A DNA stretch of 64,000 nt, from NCBI GenBank assembly GCA_033105485.1, contig CP136956.1, forward strand, positions 372,001 through 436,000, given 5' to 3'. The notes under the pieces are model-generated. The model saw nothing but the letters and a program-made list of their open reading frames with translations. It did no database searches and was not told the origin of the DNA. The translations under genes and the position numbers were made by a program. This document shows positions 48,096-57,544 of the stretch, piece by piece. The DNA is from LVI-A0039 sp033105485 (GTDB lineage Bacteria > Bacillota_I > Bacilli_A > UBA3375). Position 1 is the stretch's first letter. Each line of letters starts with the position of its first letter.

Positions 48096-49109
48096 TTAAA
48101 CAGTAAACATAATTGTTTTACCATTTAAATCACAGTCTAAAACATTTAAGTATTCTTGTCTTACACTAGCTACTGCATTAAGATTTTCTTTCGCTGGCAT
48201 ATCTTGACGAGTAATCATAATTTCACCATTATAACGTAATGAGTTTAAATTGTCTTGTGTTATTGTTCCTTTAGGACGCTCTAAAGTATTTACACTTGGT
48301 ATTGCAGTATCTGTTTTAAGCTCGAATCTACTATTTTCAATTCTAAGATTTAAGTGGTTAGAATCTTGACGTATTTTCAGAGGAGTATTAATAAACTTTT
48401 GGTCAAGATTTATATTTGTTATACGAATGGGGATTACTCCTCTATTTAACATTTCTAGATCACTTATTGAATTAGCACTTAGTTCGATATCACCGACGAA
48501 TACTTCATCGCATGATTCTAATAGTTCAACACAGTTGGCAACAAAATTTTGTGAACGATGGTCCTCTACAGTAGGTAATCCTTTATAGATTGGGCCACGT
48601 AAAACTTTATCTCCAGGCACAAATGATAATATCTTAAATCCAGACTTTTTGAATTTTCTATTTAACTGTTCATAGCGCGCTTTTGATAATGCAGTTTCTT
48701 CTTTAGGATAAAAATTATGCATTAATGTGACATCTTCCAACTTAATTCCAACATCTAGGTATTGGCTTATTTCTTTTTCTGTTATAGTCGAAGCATTTAG
48801 AATTAGATTGAATTGATCATAAAGTTCCTTAGTTTCATACTGGTCGAATCCATAATCTAAGCGTACAGTATTTATATTAAAAGACTTTAACTCTTGGACA
48901 CTCAAAATTTTAAATGTAACTGGTGATATATCAACAATTAAGTTTAAATTTTGCTCCTTTAAAAATTTTAGATAGTCGATAATTCCAGACTTATCTTCCA
49001 AATCTTCAGTAACATGTAATGATACAAACACATTAGTAATACCTATTTTTTTTAAACTCTCAACATAATCTTGATTATATTGTTCTTTATATATTGAAAA
49101 TCCAAACAT
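48096..49109 (-). CDS. mupG: 6-phospho-N-acetylmuramidase MupG (DUF871)
   Basis: 337 residues: a TIM barrel (about 1-220, GFSIYKEQYNQDY, VSLHVTEDL, IVDISP) and a cyclophilin-like C-terminal domain. MupG hydrolyses MurNAc-6-P-GlcNAc made from wall turnover. Its ATG shares one base (TAATG) with the murP stop; last gene of murQ-murP-mupG. Confidence 0.88.
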   Translation of the reverse strand: MFGFSIYKEQYNQDYVESLKKIGITNVFVSLHVTEDLEDKSGIIDYLKFLKEQNLNLIVDISPVTFKILSVQELKSFNINTVRLDYGFDQYETKELYDQFNLILNASTITEKEISQYLDVGIKLEDVTLMHNFYPKEETALSKARYEQLNRKFKKSGFKILSFVPGDKVLRGPIYKGLPTVEDHRSQNFVANCVELLESCDEVFVGDIELSANSISDLEMLNRGVIPIRITNINLDQKFINTPLKIRQDSNHLNLRIENSRFELKTDTAIPSVNTLERPKGTITQDNLNSLRYNGEIMITRQDMPAKENLNAVASVRQEYLNVLDCDLNGKTIMFTV

Positions 49110-50497
49110 TAGTTTTTAACTCCTTGATACTTATAAAATACTTGTGTGAAAATGAATCCAAATACATATGAAATTAGTAATCCACATAAATAGAAGAACA
49201 TTTTATCCGGTAACATTAGTGGTAACGCTGTTAAACCACTAGGCCCAGTTGCTACTGCACCTACATGTGAAAATGCAATAAATGCCCCACCAACAGCAGC
49301 TCCTAAACCTGCTGTAATAAATGGTTTTCCTAAAGGTAAAGTAACTCCATAAATTAATGGTTCTCCAACCCCTAAGAATCCTGGGATAATTGCACCCGAG
49401 ATAATTTTTTGCATTTTAGTGTCACCTATTTTTTTAGCTTGAAGCAAGATTGATAAAGCAGCTCCTACTTGCCCCGCTCCAGCCATTGCAGCAATTGGGA
49501 AAATAAATGTAGCTCCATTCATTTGAATTTCATTCAGATAGATAGGTGTAAACCCTTGGTGTAATCCAAAAGTTACTAATGGTAAGAAGAAACCTGCTAT
49601 TATTCCTCCAGAAAGAACTGATAAAATTCCACTTGTTCCAACCATAGCAGTTAAAACAACGTTAATTACATCTGTTAATAATCCTGCCGCAATCATAAAG
49701 AAGAAAATTGTAAATATCGATGTAATAATTAATGTAATAATTGGTGTAACAATTAAATCTAACATTCCTGGAACTACTTTACGTAATTTTTTCTCAATAA
49801 AAGACATAAACATTACTGCAAATAGTACTCCAAATATCCCACCTTTACCTGGCATTGTTTGCCCAAATGCTTCCATTCCTAAAGCAGTGAATAAAAATGT
49901 TAAGTTAGATGATACAGTAATACCACCAATAATACCACCTAGAATTTCTGTACCACCAAATACTCTTGCTGTATTGATTCCCGTAAAAATTGCTAGGTAT
50001 CCATATAATGCTAAACCAATTGTATTAAAGTAGTAAAACATCGCTGAGTGAAGTTCTTCACCAACGTGCATGTTTCCAATAATATTAGCAATCCCTAAGA
50101 AAATTCCTGAAGCAATAAATCCCGGAATCATTGGAATGAATACTTCTCCAATTTTCTTTAAAAATAAACTTACTGTACTTTCCTTTTTGTATTTTTGCTT
50201 ATTTTCTTTCCAATCTTTATCGAATTTATCCTCAGTAGTAGATTGGTAACCATCCATTTCCTGGATAAGCGTTGCTATTTTATGCGCATTCCCTGGTCCA
50301 GCAATTACTTGAAACTGATCTCCAGCATCATGCGTGCCCATCACAAATTCTGCACTATTTAAGTTTTCCATATTTATTTTACTTTTATCTTTTAAGATAA
50401 ATCTAACGCGTGTCATACAGTTAAAAACTTCAACTATATTTTCAAGACCACCCAGTTGTTCCACTATATATATTGCTTGATTTTCTTTACTCATCAT
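49109..50497 (-). CDS. murP: N-acetylmuramic acid PTS permease EIIBC
   Basis: 462 residues. EIIB domain (about 1-85) with phospho-Cys in VFNCMTRVRF, then EIIC (about 115-460) with ten or so helices. No EIIA is fused, as in MurP-type permeases that borrow EIIA-Glc. Two adjacent ATGs start it; the second has better spacing from GGGGG. It sits between murQ and mupG. Confidence 0.92.
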   Translation of the reverse strand: MMSKENQAIYIVEQLGGLENIVEVFNCMTRVRFILKDKSKINMENLNSAEFVMGTHDAGDQFQVIAGPGNAHKIATLIQEMDGYQSTTEDKFDKDWKENKQKYKKESTVSLFLKKIGEVFIPMIPGFIASGIFLGIANIIGNMHVGEELHSAMFYYFNTIGLALYGYLAIFTGINTARVFGGTEILGGIIGGITVSSNLTFLFTALGMEAFGQTMPGKGGIFGVLFAVMFMSFIEKKLRKVVPGMLDLIVTPIITLIITSIFTIFFFMIAAGLLTDVINVVLTAMVGTSGILSVLSGGIIAGFFLPLVTFGLHQGFTPIYLNEIQMNGATFIFPIAAMAGAGQVGAALSILLQAKKIGDTKMQKIISGAIIPGFLGVGEPLIYGVTLPLGKPFITAGLGAAVGGAFIAFSHVGAVATGPSGLTALPLMLPDKMFFYLCGLLISYVFGFIFTQVFYKYQGVKN

Positions 50498-50503
50498 TTC
50501 CCC

Positions 50504-51397
50504 CTAGTTAATTGACTTTCTTAAATTTCCTTTGTTCTTTTCTAAAATAGCAATAGCTTGTTCTTTATCGATATCATTTAATATCATACAAATTGCTAAC
50601 TTACTACTTCCTTCGGCTTTCTGTAAATACTCTTTTGCTACCTCTCGCTCGCAACCTGTAGCTTCAATAACTATATTTTGAGCACGCACAACTAACTTTT
50701 CATTAGTTTGCATAACATCAACCATTAAGTTCTGATATACTTTCCCATTTAATACCATAGCACCCGTACTAATCATATTTAAAATCATCTTCTGTGCTGT
50801 ACCAGCTTTCATTCTTGTTGAACCAGTTACAACTTCAGGTCCCACAACAACTTCAATTGGAAATTTAGCAACTTTACCAACTGCACTGTCATTTGTGATG
50901 GCTATGCTTGCTGTAGTTGCACCAATTTCATTAGCGTATTCAAGTCCTCCAATTACGTATGGAGTACGCCCACTAGCAGCAATTCCCACAACAAGATCTT
51001 TTGTTGTTAATTCTATATCCTTTAGATCGGTAACAGCTAGTTCTTTACTATCTTCTGCACCTTCCTGTGCTTTGATAAAAGCCTTCTCTCCACCTGCAAT
51101 TAAACCAATTACTAATTGGTCAGATACACCATAAGTAGGTGGACATTCTACAGCATCAAGTACACCTAGACGCCCACTTGTTCCAGCTCCAGTATAAATA
51201 ATTCTTCCACCGTTTCTAATTGCTTCAGCTGCTGCTTCAACGACTGCACTAATCTCATCTAACTTTTCATTGATAGCTTTTTGAATATTAGCATCTTCTT
51301 CGTTTATAACCTTTACTATTTCACTAGCACTCATTAAGTCTAAATTAATAGTCTTCTCATTTCTTGTCTCTGTATTAATCTTTTTTAAATCTAACAT
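50504..51397 (-). CDS. murQ: N-acetylmuramic acid 6-phosphate etherase
   Basis: 297 residues from the ATG at 51397, with GGAGG five bases upstream. SIS domain with IIYTGAGTSGRLGVLDA, DAVECPPTYG and GSTRMKAGTAQKM. Cleaves MurNAc-6-P to GlcNAc-6-P and lactate; NagA and NagB at 32470-34285 continue the route. First gene of the operon. Confidence 0.96.
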   Translation of the reverse strand: MLDLKKINTETRNEKTINLDLMSASEIVKVINEEDANIQKAINEKLDEISAVVEAAAEAIRNGGRIIYTGAGTSGRLGVLDAVECPPTYGVSDQLVIGLIAGGEKAFIKAQEGAEDSKELAVTDLKDIELTTKDLVVGIAASGRTPYVIGGLEYANEIGATTASIAITNDSAVGKVAKFPIEVVVGPEVVTGSTRMKAGTAQKMILNMISTGAMVLNGKVYQNLMVDVMQTNEKLVVRAQNIVIEATGCEREVAKEYLQKAEGSSKLAICMILNDIDKEQAIAILEKNKGNLRKSIN

Positions 51398-51466
51398 CAC
51401 TGCCTCCTATACTAATTATAATAAGCATTAAATGTAAAAAGTATCTTTCAAATGAAAAAATTTTTC

Positions 51467-51500
51467 ATAAAGAAAGGACTTGCATATTAGCAAGCCCTTT
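51467..51500 (-). terminator. Terminator after the 51507 gene
   Basis: Minus strand AAAGGGCTTGC-TAATAT-GCAAGTCCTTT then CTTTATG. Confidence 0.75.
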
Positions 51501-51506
51501 TGGTTA

Positions 51507-51947
51507 TTATAATTCAAAAAAATTAGATGGGTTTTCATCAATTTCTTCTGCTTCAACTTCTACTACTTCTTGTTGTTGTCTTTGTTGCTCAACTGATACT
51601 AGACCACTTTTATTAAACCTTCTAATACGAACATATCCTACAATTGTAATTATTGATCCAATTGGATTTAAAGTAAACAATGCAGCGATTGCAAAACCAA
51701 ATCCTAAATTAACAATTGCTTTCGTTGGATTTGAACGTAATCGATTATAAGCATAAATGTTAACTCCTAATATTGGATAAATTAGTAGTGCTAAAACAAA
51801 TAGATAAAGTAATGCTTCCGCCCCAGAGTATCCATCGTAATATTTGTTACCTGCTAATAGGAATGGCATTATTGCTCCCACAAGTCCATTCCAAATTACT
51901 CCTACTTTAACTATTTTCAGTTGTTTCTCTGTAACTATATAATTCAT
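51507..51947 (-). CDS. Hypothetical DUF4190-like membrane protein
   Basis: 146 residues from the ATG at 51947 (GGAGGGTTA upstream). About four membrane segments (roughly 16-35, 42-62, 77-95, 95-112) and an acidic Gln/Glu-rich tail (about 118-146). The short multi-span plan with a charged tail recalls small DUF4190-type proteins; I cannot assign a function. Confidence 0.6.
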   Translation of the reverse strand: MNYIVTEKQLKIVKVGVIWNGLVGAIMPFLLAGNKYYDGYSGAEALLYLFVLALLIYPILGVNIYAYNRLRSNPTKAIVNLGFGFAIAALFTLNPIGSIITIVGYVRIRRFNKSGLVSVEQQRQQQEVVEVEAEEIDENPSNFFEL

Positions 51948-51976
51948 TAACCCTCCATACATATATTATATCATGA

Positions 51977-52010
51977 TAAAAAAAGACTCTAGTATTTTTG
52001 TGCTAAAGTC
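51977..52010 (-). terminator. Terminator after the 52013 gene
   Basis: Minus strand GACTTTAG-10 bases-CTAGAGTC then TTTTTTT. Confidence 0.8.
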
Positions 52011-52012
52011 CT

Positions 52013-52306
52013 TTACTTGTTAAGTTGCTTCTTTAAACATTGATTTTCATCTATATACTTTTGACGACTAATAATTAAATCATTTGCCTTATCTTTTAAA
52101 CGATTAATTTCCGCATTTTGAAAGCTTCCCATTTTTTCAAGGTTATTAATTATACTTTGTTGCTCGTTTACTATATTTTGTAGTTCATTTATAACTTTTT
52201 CATAATCATTTAAAACTGCTTTTACTTGTCGATTGGCTTTCTTTGCTTTGCGATTATAATTATTTGTTGCAACTTCAGCTCCCAATGCTTTATCAAATAT
52301 ACTCAT
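52013..52306 (-). CDS. Coiled-coil protein, paralogue of 52414-52659
   Basis: 97 residues. N-terminal signature FDKALGAEVATNNYNRKAKKANR, then a continuous coiled coil (about 30-97, heptad Leu/Ile with Asn/Gln). The signature matches its neighbour almost exactly, so the two are tandem duplicates. Soluble, no known family. GAGGTGA precedes the ATG; own terminator. Confidence 0.75.
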   Translation of the reverse strand: MSIFDKALGAEVATNNYNRKAKKANRQVKAVLNDYEKVINELQNIVNEQQSIINNLEKMGSFQNAEINRLKDKANDLIISRQKYIDENQCLKKQLNK

Positions 52307-52352
52307 CTTATCACCTCATTACTTTCATTATATCATAATTACTGATTATAAT

Positions 52353-52384
52353 AAAAACCCCTAGTGTTATTCCACTAGGAGTTC
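52353..52384 (-). terminator. Terminator after the 52414 gene
   Basis: Minus strand AACTCCTAGTG-GAATAA-CACTAGGGGTT then TTTATT. Confidence 0.85.
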
Positions 52385-52413
52385 TTGTTATTAATTGACA
52401 GTCTGTTTAGACA

Positions 52414-52659
52414 TTAATCTTCATCAATATAGGCATTGAATGTATTTATAAAATCATTTACTTTAAGTTTTAAACGTCTAATCTCTGCCTTATCTCTTTT
52501 CTTTTCTGCTTCTAATTGATCTATAGTAAAACGCAACTGAGCAATTGTCTTTTCATAATCCTTGATCATTGCATTAACTTCTCGGTTTGCATGCTTTGCA
52601 TTTCTGTTGTAGTTATTAGTTGCTATTTCTGCACCTAGTGCTTTATCAAATAATCCCAT
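52414..52659 (-). CDS. Coiled-coil protein, paralogue of 52013-52306
   Basis: 81 residues with the same N-terminal signature (FDKALGAEIATNNYNRNAKHANR) and a shorter charged coiled coil. Own ribosome site GAGGTGGTA and own terminator, so expression is separate. Function unknown; the strong conservation of only the first 25 residues suggests a docking segment. Confidence 0.75.
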   Translation of the reverse strand: MGLFDKALGAEIATNNYNRNAKHANREVNAMIKDYEKTIAQLRFTIDQLEAEKKRDKAEIRRLKLKVNDFINTFNAYIDED

Positions 52660-52690
52660 CTTACCACCTCTATAATAAGATTATAACACA

Positions 52691-53515
52691 TTAGATAAAT
52701 GGGTAATAAAAGACACGAGGTTCAAAGGCAAAGAATAATAAGAATAATACCATTAGTATTACAAGTGTTGCAAGCGCTGCATAATCTCTTGTTTGGAATT
52801 TTTCAAAGCGATACCATGTACGCTTTTTTCCATAACCAAAACTTCTTAAATCCATTGCATTTGAAATTGTATCTATTTTCTCAATTGAGTTTTTCATAAG
52901 TGGAATCAATAAGTTTAAATATAGCTTTAATTTCTTAATCTTATTCGTCTCGTCATCTATATTAATTCCTTTAATCATAAGCGCATTCTTAATTGTCCAC
53001 ATTTCATCAACTACTGTTGGAATATAACGAAGAGATAAATTAACTGAGTATGCAATTTTATAATTAACACCAATACGATTTAAACTTGATGCAAATTGAG
53101 TTGGGTGTGTTGTAAATACAAATAATAATGTAATTGGTAATAATGCTAGATATTTCATTGATAGCGTTAGCATATAAAATACTGTTTCATATGTCATCGC
53201 ATAATGATCAGTTTGAATTACATATGTATAAGTTCCAGTTAGTTCTGATCCATACTGTGGTGTAATAACCAATAGAAATATTGAGTTAAATATTGTAAAT
53301 AAGACAATAAAGATAAATGGTGCCTTTAGTAGTTTAGCGGGAACTTTAGAAATATATAGCATAATAAGTCCAACAATTAAGAATAGTGCAAAGACACGAA
53401 TATCTTGAAATTTAAAAATAAAGATAGTCCATACAATAACGCTTAGTAATTTAATACTAGCGTCAAGTTTGTGGAAGAATGAATCTCCATGAAAGAATAA
53501 ATCTGATGTGTTCAT
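52691..53515 (-). CDS. ecfT: ECF transporter T component
   Basis: 274 residues with about five to six membrane segments. The coupling motif AMDLRSFGYGKKRTW, near residues 218-232, matches the EcfT ARG/RSF-type signature that contacts the ATPases. Its ATG shares one base with the ATPase stop (TAATG). Links the S component to the ATPase in vitamin or cofactor uptake. Confidence 0.9.
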   Translation of the reverse strand: MNTSDLFFHGDSFFHKLDASIKLLSVIVWTIFIFKFQDIRVFALFLIVGLIMLYISKVPAKLLKAPFIFIVLFTIFNSIFLLVITPQYGSELTGTYTYVIQTDHYAMTYETVFYMLTLSMKYLALLPITLLFVFTTHPTQFASSLNRIGVNYKIAYSVNLSLRYIPTVVDEMWTIKNALMIKGINIDDETNKIKKLKLYLNLLIPLMKNSIEKIDTISNAMDLRSFGYGKKRTWYRFEKFQTRDYAALATLVILMVLFLLFFAFEPRVFYYPFI

Positions 53516-55173
53516 TATTTTTCACCACCAATCAAAATTTGCCCAAGAATATTTGAAGAAATATTATGGTGCTTACTAAAACGTTGAATTGATGTAGAAC
53601 GTAAGTTATTATTTTTTAAAATTTCTGTTTGTTCATATAAATTTTCAATTTTACCATCGAATTGAATTTTACCAGATCCAAGTACAATTGCACGATCACT
53701 ATACTCATACGCAAGTTGCATATTATGTGTAATGACAAGTACACTCATATTATACTTGTCACGTAAGTCACGAACAGTGTCCATAATTGATTTAAAAGTT
53801 TCAAAGTCTTGACCAGCTGTTGGTTCATCTAAAATAATTAACTTTGGATTTTTCACTAAGCAAGCTGCGATTGTAACGCGTCTACGTTGACCATAACTTA
53901 GCATGCTAATTGGCCATTTTTTATACTTTAAAAGACGGCAAGCCTCTAATACTTCTTCAACCTTTGTATCAATCTCACTTTTATTTATACCTGCTTGGCG
54001 TAATGTAAATGCAACCTCGTCTTCAACTACTGTTTCTGTAATATAGTGATTTGGATTTTGCATTACATATCCAATTAAATTACTACGCTCAAAAATACCA
54101 AGTGAATCAATACTTTCATCATTTAATTTAATTGAACCATTATAATCTTTATTAATACCAATAATTGCATTACATAATGTACTCTTTCCTGTACCATTTG
54201 CCCCAAGAAGTGAAACAATCTCACCTTGTTTCACATTTAAATTTACATCAGTAAGTACATTATGTTCTCCATAACTAAACTCAAGGTTTTCAACTTCTAG
54301 TAAATTATGATTAGTATTTAAATCCCTACTTTTACCTTCAATATTATCCTTGAAAATAGATAAATCGTAACTATCATAATCAAGAGCATTAGCTACATTA
54401 GTAAAATCATAATTTGCTTTAGATAACGCTTCTATAAATAGTGGTTTTCTAATTCCGATATTTGTTAAAACATCACTCTTCATAATGTTACTAGGTGCAT
54501 CATTTGCAATAATTACCCCATTATCAATAACTACAACCTTATCAAAATTAATTAGAAGGGCGTCTTCCAGGCGATGTTCAATCATAATAATTGTTTTATT
54601 TAACTTGTGATTAATATCACTTATCAAGTTCATAACATCAACTGCGCTTTGCGGATCTAGATTTGCAAGTGGTTCATCAAGTAATAAACAATCAACATCG
54701 TTTACTAAAACGCCAGCGAGCGAAACCTTTTGTTTCTCACCTCCACTTAAGCGACTTGGGTCTGTATCTTTAATTTCTGTTATATCAAGAAGTTCCATAA
54801 CTTCATCTACTTTGGTATGCATCGTATCGACATCTACACTTAAGTTTTCTAAATAGAATGCAATATCTTCAGCAACATTAAGTCCAACAAACTGCGCATC
54901 TTGATCTTGCATGATTGTTCCAATTTTTGTACTTAGCTCAAAGATAGTACTTTTTCCTAGAGCAAAACCGTAAGCAGAATTATCTCCGCTTACGGTTGCC
55001 GTTTGTGAATTTGGAATTAATCCATTTAATAATTTACCAAGTGTACTTTTACCACTTCCACTTGGACCAACGATAAGGACCTTTTCCCCTGGATTAATTT
55101 CAAGGTTCATTTCCTTTAGTGTTGGATTGTTTAGTTTACGATACTTAAGATTTAAGTTTTGTAATTTTATCAT
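53515..55173 (-). CDS. ecfA: ECF transporter ATPase, fused A1-A2
   Basis: 552 residues with two complete ABC domains. First: Walker A GPSGSGKST, signature LSGGEKQKVSLAG, Walker B LLLDEPLANLD. Second: GANGTGKST, LSYGQRRRVTIAA, LIILDEPTAGQD. A fused pair is typical of the YkoD-like ECF ATPases. Shares one base with the S-component stop and with the ecfT start; one operon. Confidence 0.94.
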   Translation of the reverse strand: MIKLQNLNLKYRKLNNPTLKEMNLEINPGEKVLIVGPSGSGKSTLGKLLNGLIPNSQTATVSGDNSAYGFALGKSTIFELSTKIGTIMQDQDAQFVGLNVAEDIAFYLENLSVDVDTMHTKVDEVMELLDITEIKDTDPSRLSGGEKQKVSLAGVLVNDVDCLLLDEPLANLDPQSAVDVMNLISDINHKLNKTIIMIEHRLEDALLINFDKVVVIDNGVIIANDAPSNIMKSDVLTNIGIRKPLFIEALSKANYDFTNVANALDYDSYDLSIFKDNIEGKSRDLNTNHNLLEVENLEFSYGEHNVLTDVNLNVKQGEIVSLLGANGTGKSTLCNAIIGINKDYNGSIKLNDESIDSLGIFERSNLIGYVMQNPNHYITETVVEDEVAFTLRQAGINKSEIDTKVEEVLEACRLLKYKKWPISMLSYGQRRRVTIAACLVKNPKLIILDEPTAGQDFETFKSIMDTVRDLRDKYNMSVLVITHNMQLAYEYSDRAIVLGSGKIQFDGKIENLYEQTEILKNNNLRSTSIQRFSKHHNISSNILGQILIGGEK

Positions 55174-55721
55174 TAGTTTTCAAGTCCTGTATGTTTTTGG
55201 TTATTTTTTGCAAGTAATACAATTGCCGGAATTCCTAAAACTACTAACACAATTGCGTTACTAATTGAAGCGATGATAATTTGAATCCATACTTTATCTG
55301 CTGGTTCACCATAGAAGAATACATCTCCAATATATGCTACTAAGCTTGCTAATAAAAGACCAATAATTGTTAGAACAATCATTTTGAAAATATGTTTCTT
55401 TTCTAGCATACCTTCTTTAATTGAGAAATCTTTCTCTAAATAGATGAATCCAATTACACCACCTAAAACCGCAGATAAGAATACCCAACTCCACCATACA
55501 CTACCGTACATTAACATATCATTTAATGCGTGTCCAATGAATCCAACTGAGAAACCGGCAACTGGTCCATAGTAGGCACCGATAATTGCAAGTACTGCAA
55601 TTGCAATTCTAAATGAAGTATTTGGTCCTACCGGAATTTGGAAGAAGCTAAGCGCTGCGTATAGTGCTGCTCCAATCCCAATCGCCACTACTGTTTGTGT
55701 ACTTAGTAATTTCTTATTCAT
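55173..55721 (-). CDS. ECF transporter S component, UPF0397 family
   Basis: 182 residues, about five membrane segments. Begins TVVAIGIGAALYAALSFF, with GPVAGFSVGFIGHALNDM and YGSVWWSWVF, which match UPF0397. Substrate not proven. Twelve bases after the SAM hydrolase gene and before the fused ATPase, so its substrate may be linked to SAM, adenosine or methionine. Confidence 0.88.
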   Translation of the reverse strand: MNKKLLSTQTVVAIGIGAALYAALSFFQIPVGPNTSFRIAIAVLAIIGAYYGPVAGFSVGFIGHALNDMLMYGSVWWSWVFLSAVLGGVIGFIYLEKDFSIKEGMLEKKHIFKMIVLTIIGLLLASLVAYIGDVFFYGEPADKVWIQIIIASISNAIVLVVLGIPAIVLLAKNNQKHTGLEN

Positions 55722-55732
55722 AATTTCTCCTT

Positions 55733-56575
55733 TTATAAAATCTTCTTAAGTTCAATTTTCCAATCTGCACCAGTTCCAACTCTGTAAGCATCAGCAAAGT
55801 TACCTTGGTTAATTGCTATACCAACCATTACAAGCGAGTTAATATACGCAAGAGTTTCACCAATTGCGACATTACTGAATGAGATTTCATATCTTATAAT
55901 ATTTTGAAAAACAATTCGTTCTCCATTCGTGATTGTCATATGAATTTTATCCCCATATTTAAATCCTGCTGTATCAAATTGCTTCTTAGTTATGTTTGTC
56001 CACAGTGATCCAAATCGATTGTCTAAGACATCAATTGCACCACTTGCAAAGCCGTCTTCTATTATAACATTTTCCGTCTTAATTAACACGATATCTTTTA
56101 AATCAATCTTTTCCCCTACTTGTTCAAAACTGATCTTACCACTTGCTAGTTTTGCACCAGTATATGCATAAACATCACGTCCATGAAATGTATGCGATTC
56201 ATCGCTACCTGATAAACGGTGTTTAGTTTCGTCAATTACGCGTATTTCTTCGATTCCAATGAAATCATTAATATGCGTTAATGTTCCATTATTTGGTGAC
56301 ACTATGTATGATCCACATTTTGTTTTACAAACGACACTTTGACGACTTGAACCTACACCAGGGTCTACAACTGAAACAAATGTAGTTCCAACAGGCCAAA
56401 ATTTTAAAGTTTGAAACAAACGATATGAACCTTCCCAAATATTAAATGGGGGGATATCATGAGTTAAATTATATACCTCAATGTCTCTATCTACAAGTTT
56501 ACATACACCTTGCATTGCTGCTACTGCTCCATCGACTAAACCAAAGTCACTTTGTAATAGTAATAAGTTATTCAT
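55733..56575 (-). CDS. SAM hydrolase (adenosine-forming), DUF62
   Basis: 280 residues. N-terminal LLLQSDFGLVDGAVAAMQG and the family stretches SVVDPGVGSSRQSVV, SPNNGTLT and TFHGRDVYAYTGAKLASG. The enzymes hydrolyse SAM to adenosine and methionine. The catalytic Asp-Arg-His triad positions (D in LLQSDFG, HGRD) are intact. In operon with a HIT protein (eight-base overlap) and an ECF transporter. Confidence 0.9.
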   Translation of the reverse strand: MNNLLLLQSDFGLVDGAVAAMQGVCKLVDRDIEVYNLTHDIPPFNIWEGSYRLFQTLKFWPVGTTFVSVVDPGVGSSRQSVVCKTKCGSYIVSPNNGTLTHINDFIGIEEIRVIDETKHRLSGSDESHTFHGRDVYAYTGAKLASGKISFEQVGEKIDLKDIVLIKTENVIIEDGFASGAIDVLDNRFGSLWTNITKKQFDTAGFKYGDKIHMTITNGERIVFQNIIRYEISFSNVAIGETLAYINSLVMVGIAINQGNFADAYRVGTGADWKIELKKIL

Positions 56576-56975
56576 CTATTTCTCCTAATAATTTTTGTAT
56601 ATATTCTAATTTTCCTTTGCTGTCTTCAAATAAGCCTTTATGTTCAAAGTTAATACCGGGCTTATCTTTATAAACCGGTAATATATGAAAGTGAACATGA
56701 TTTATTTCTTGATGCAAACCATAGTTTTCAAATGTTGTTATACCATCAGCATCAAAAACCTCATTGATAACAGGGTATAGTTTTTTGACTAGATGCATCA
56801 TATCAAGCATAACCTCATCTGGAACTTCACTTAATTGATTATAATGTTTCTTGCTAATTACTAAACTATGCCCACTGTTGATTGGATTGATATCAAAGAT
56901 AGCAAAGCTATGCATGCCTTCTACTATTTTTACTGATGGGATATCCCCATCAATTATTTTACAAAAAATACACAT
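56568..56975 (-). CDS. HIT-family nucleotide hydrolase
   Basis: 135 residues. CIFCKIIDGDIPS N-terminus (zinc Cys pair) and the HIT motif HVHFHILP (about 102-109). Acts on nucleotide-phosphoramidates or dinucleotide polyphosphates. First gene of the SAM hydrolase/ECF operon, overlapping the next by eight bases. Minus strand TTGTAA-18-TATATT lies upstream. Confidence 0.93.
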   Translation of the reverse strand: MCIFCKIIDGDIPSVKIVEGMHSFAIFDINPINSGHSLVISKKHYNQLSEVPDEVMLDMMHLVKKLYPVINEVFDADGITTFENYGLHQEINHVHFHILPVYKDKPGINFEHKGLFEDSKGKLEYIQKLLGEIDE

Positions 56976-57050
56976 GTTTCTCTCCTTTCATTTCTAAATA
57001 TAATATAACACGAAAACATTGCTATTTACAATAATTTTACATTTGTATTT

Positions 57051-57083
57051 AAAAAAAATTAGTGCAACTACTTGCACTAACCT
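57051..57083 (-). terminator. Terminator after the 57087 gene
   Basis: Minus strand TTAGTGCAA-GTAG-TTGCACTAA then eight T; perfect nine-base stem. Confidence 0.93.
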
Positions 57084-57086
57084 TTA

Positions 57087-57491
57087 TTATAAAATTGTAA
57101 TTCCATTCATTTGTAAATACTGCTTTACCTGTAAATAGCTAAAATTATTGATAACACAATAGATAATAGCGTTATCTCTTTTATTCTTTATGTATAAGTT
57201 TGCATAACTGAAGTTTAGCAAATAGTATTGAATCTCATCTAACTCATATTCAAAAAATATCAAGAACTTAATAAAGGCATCACGAGGTACTGTCCTTCTA
57301 CCATCTAGATACTTGTACCCAATAGACTCTGATATATCTATTGCTGTAAACAAATCTTTTTTACTAACTTTTTGCTTATGTATGTTATTTTGCAAGAAGA
57401 CTGATACATTTGTATATTTGCGATATTCTTGCGGTATATATTCTATATCTGATTTAGCCATGGAACTAAATATTTCATTTGTCAGTTGCAA
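57087..57491 (-). CDS. XRE-like small regulator, paralogue of 59266-59661
   Basis: 134 residues from a TTG start with GGGAGAATT upstream. The middle (about 45-75) reads as a helix-turn-helix-like segment ending YLDGRRTVPRDAF. The C-terminal tail, LYIKNKRDNAIIYCV..FSYLQVKQYL, is shared nearly residue for residue with the second paralogue. I know similar tails in uncharacterised proteins beside bacterial Ser/Thr kinases. It has its own promoter behind a terminator. No membrane segment. Confidence 0.75.
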   Translation of the reverse strand: MQLTNEIFSSMAKSDIEYIPQEYRKYTNVSVFLQNNIHKQKVSKKDLFTAIDISESIGYKYLDGRRTVPRDAFIKFLIFFEYELDEIQYYLLNFSYANLYIKNKRDNAIIYCVINNFSYLQVKQYLQMNGITIL

Positions 57492-57544
57492 AATTCTCCC
57501 ATCAAAACTTTCTATTGATAGGATATTATATTATTCGCTAATAA

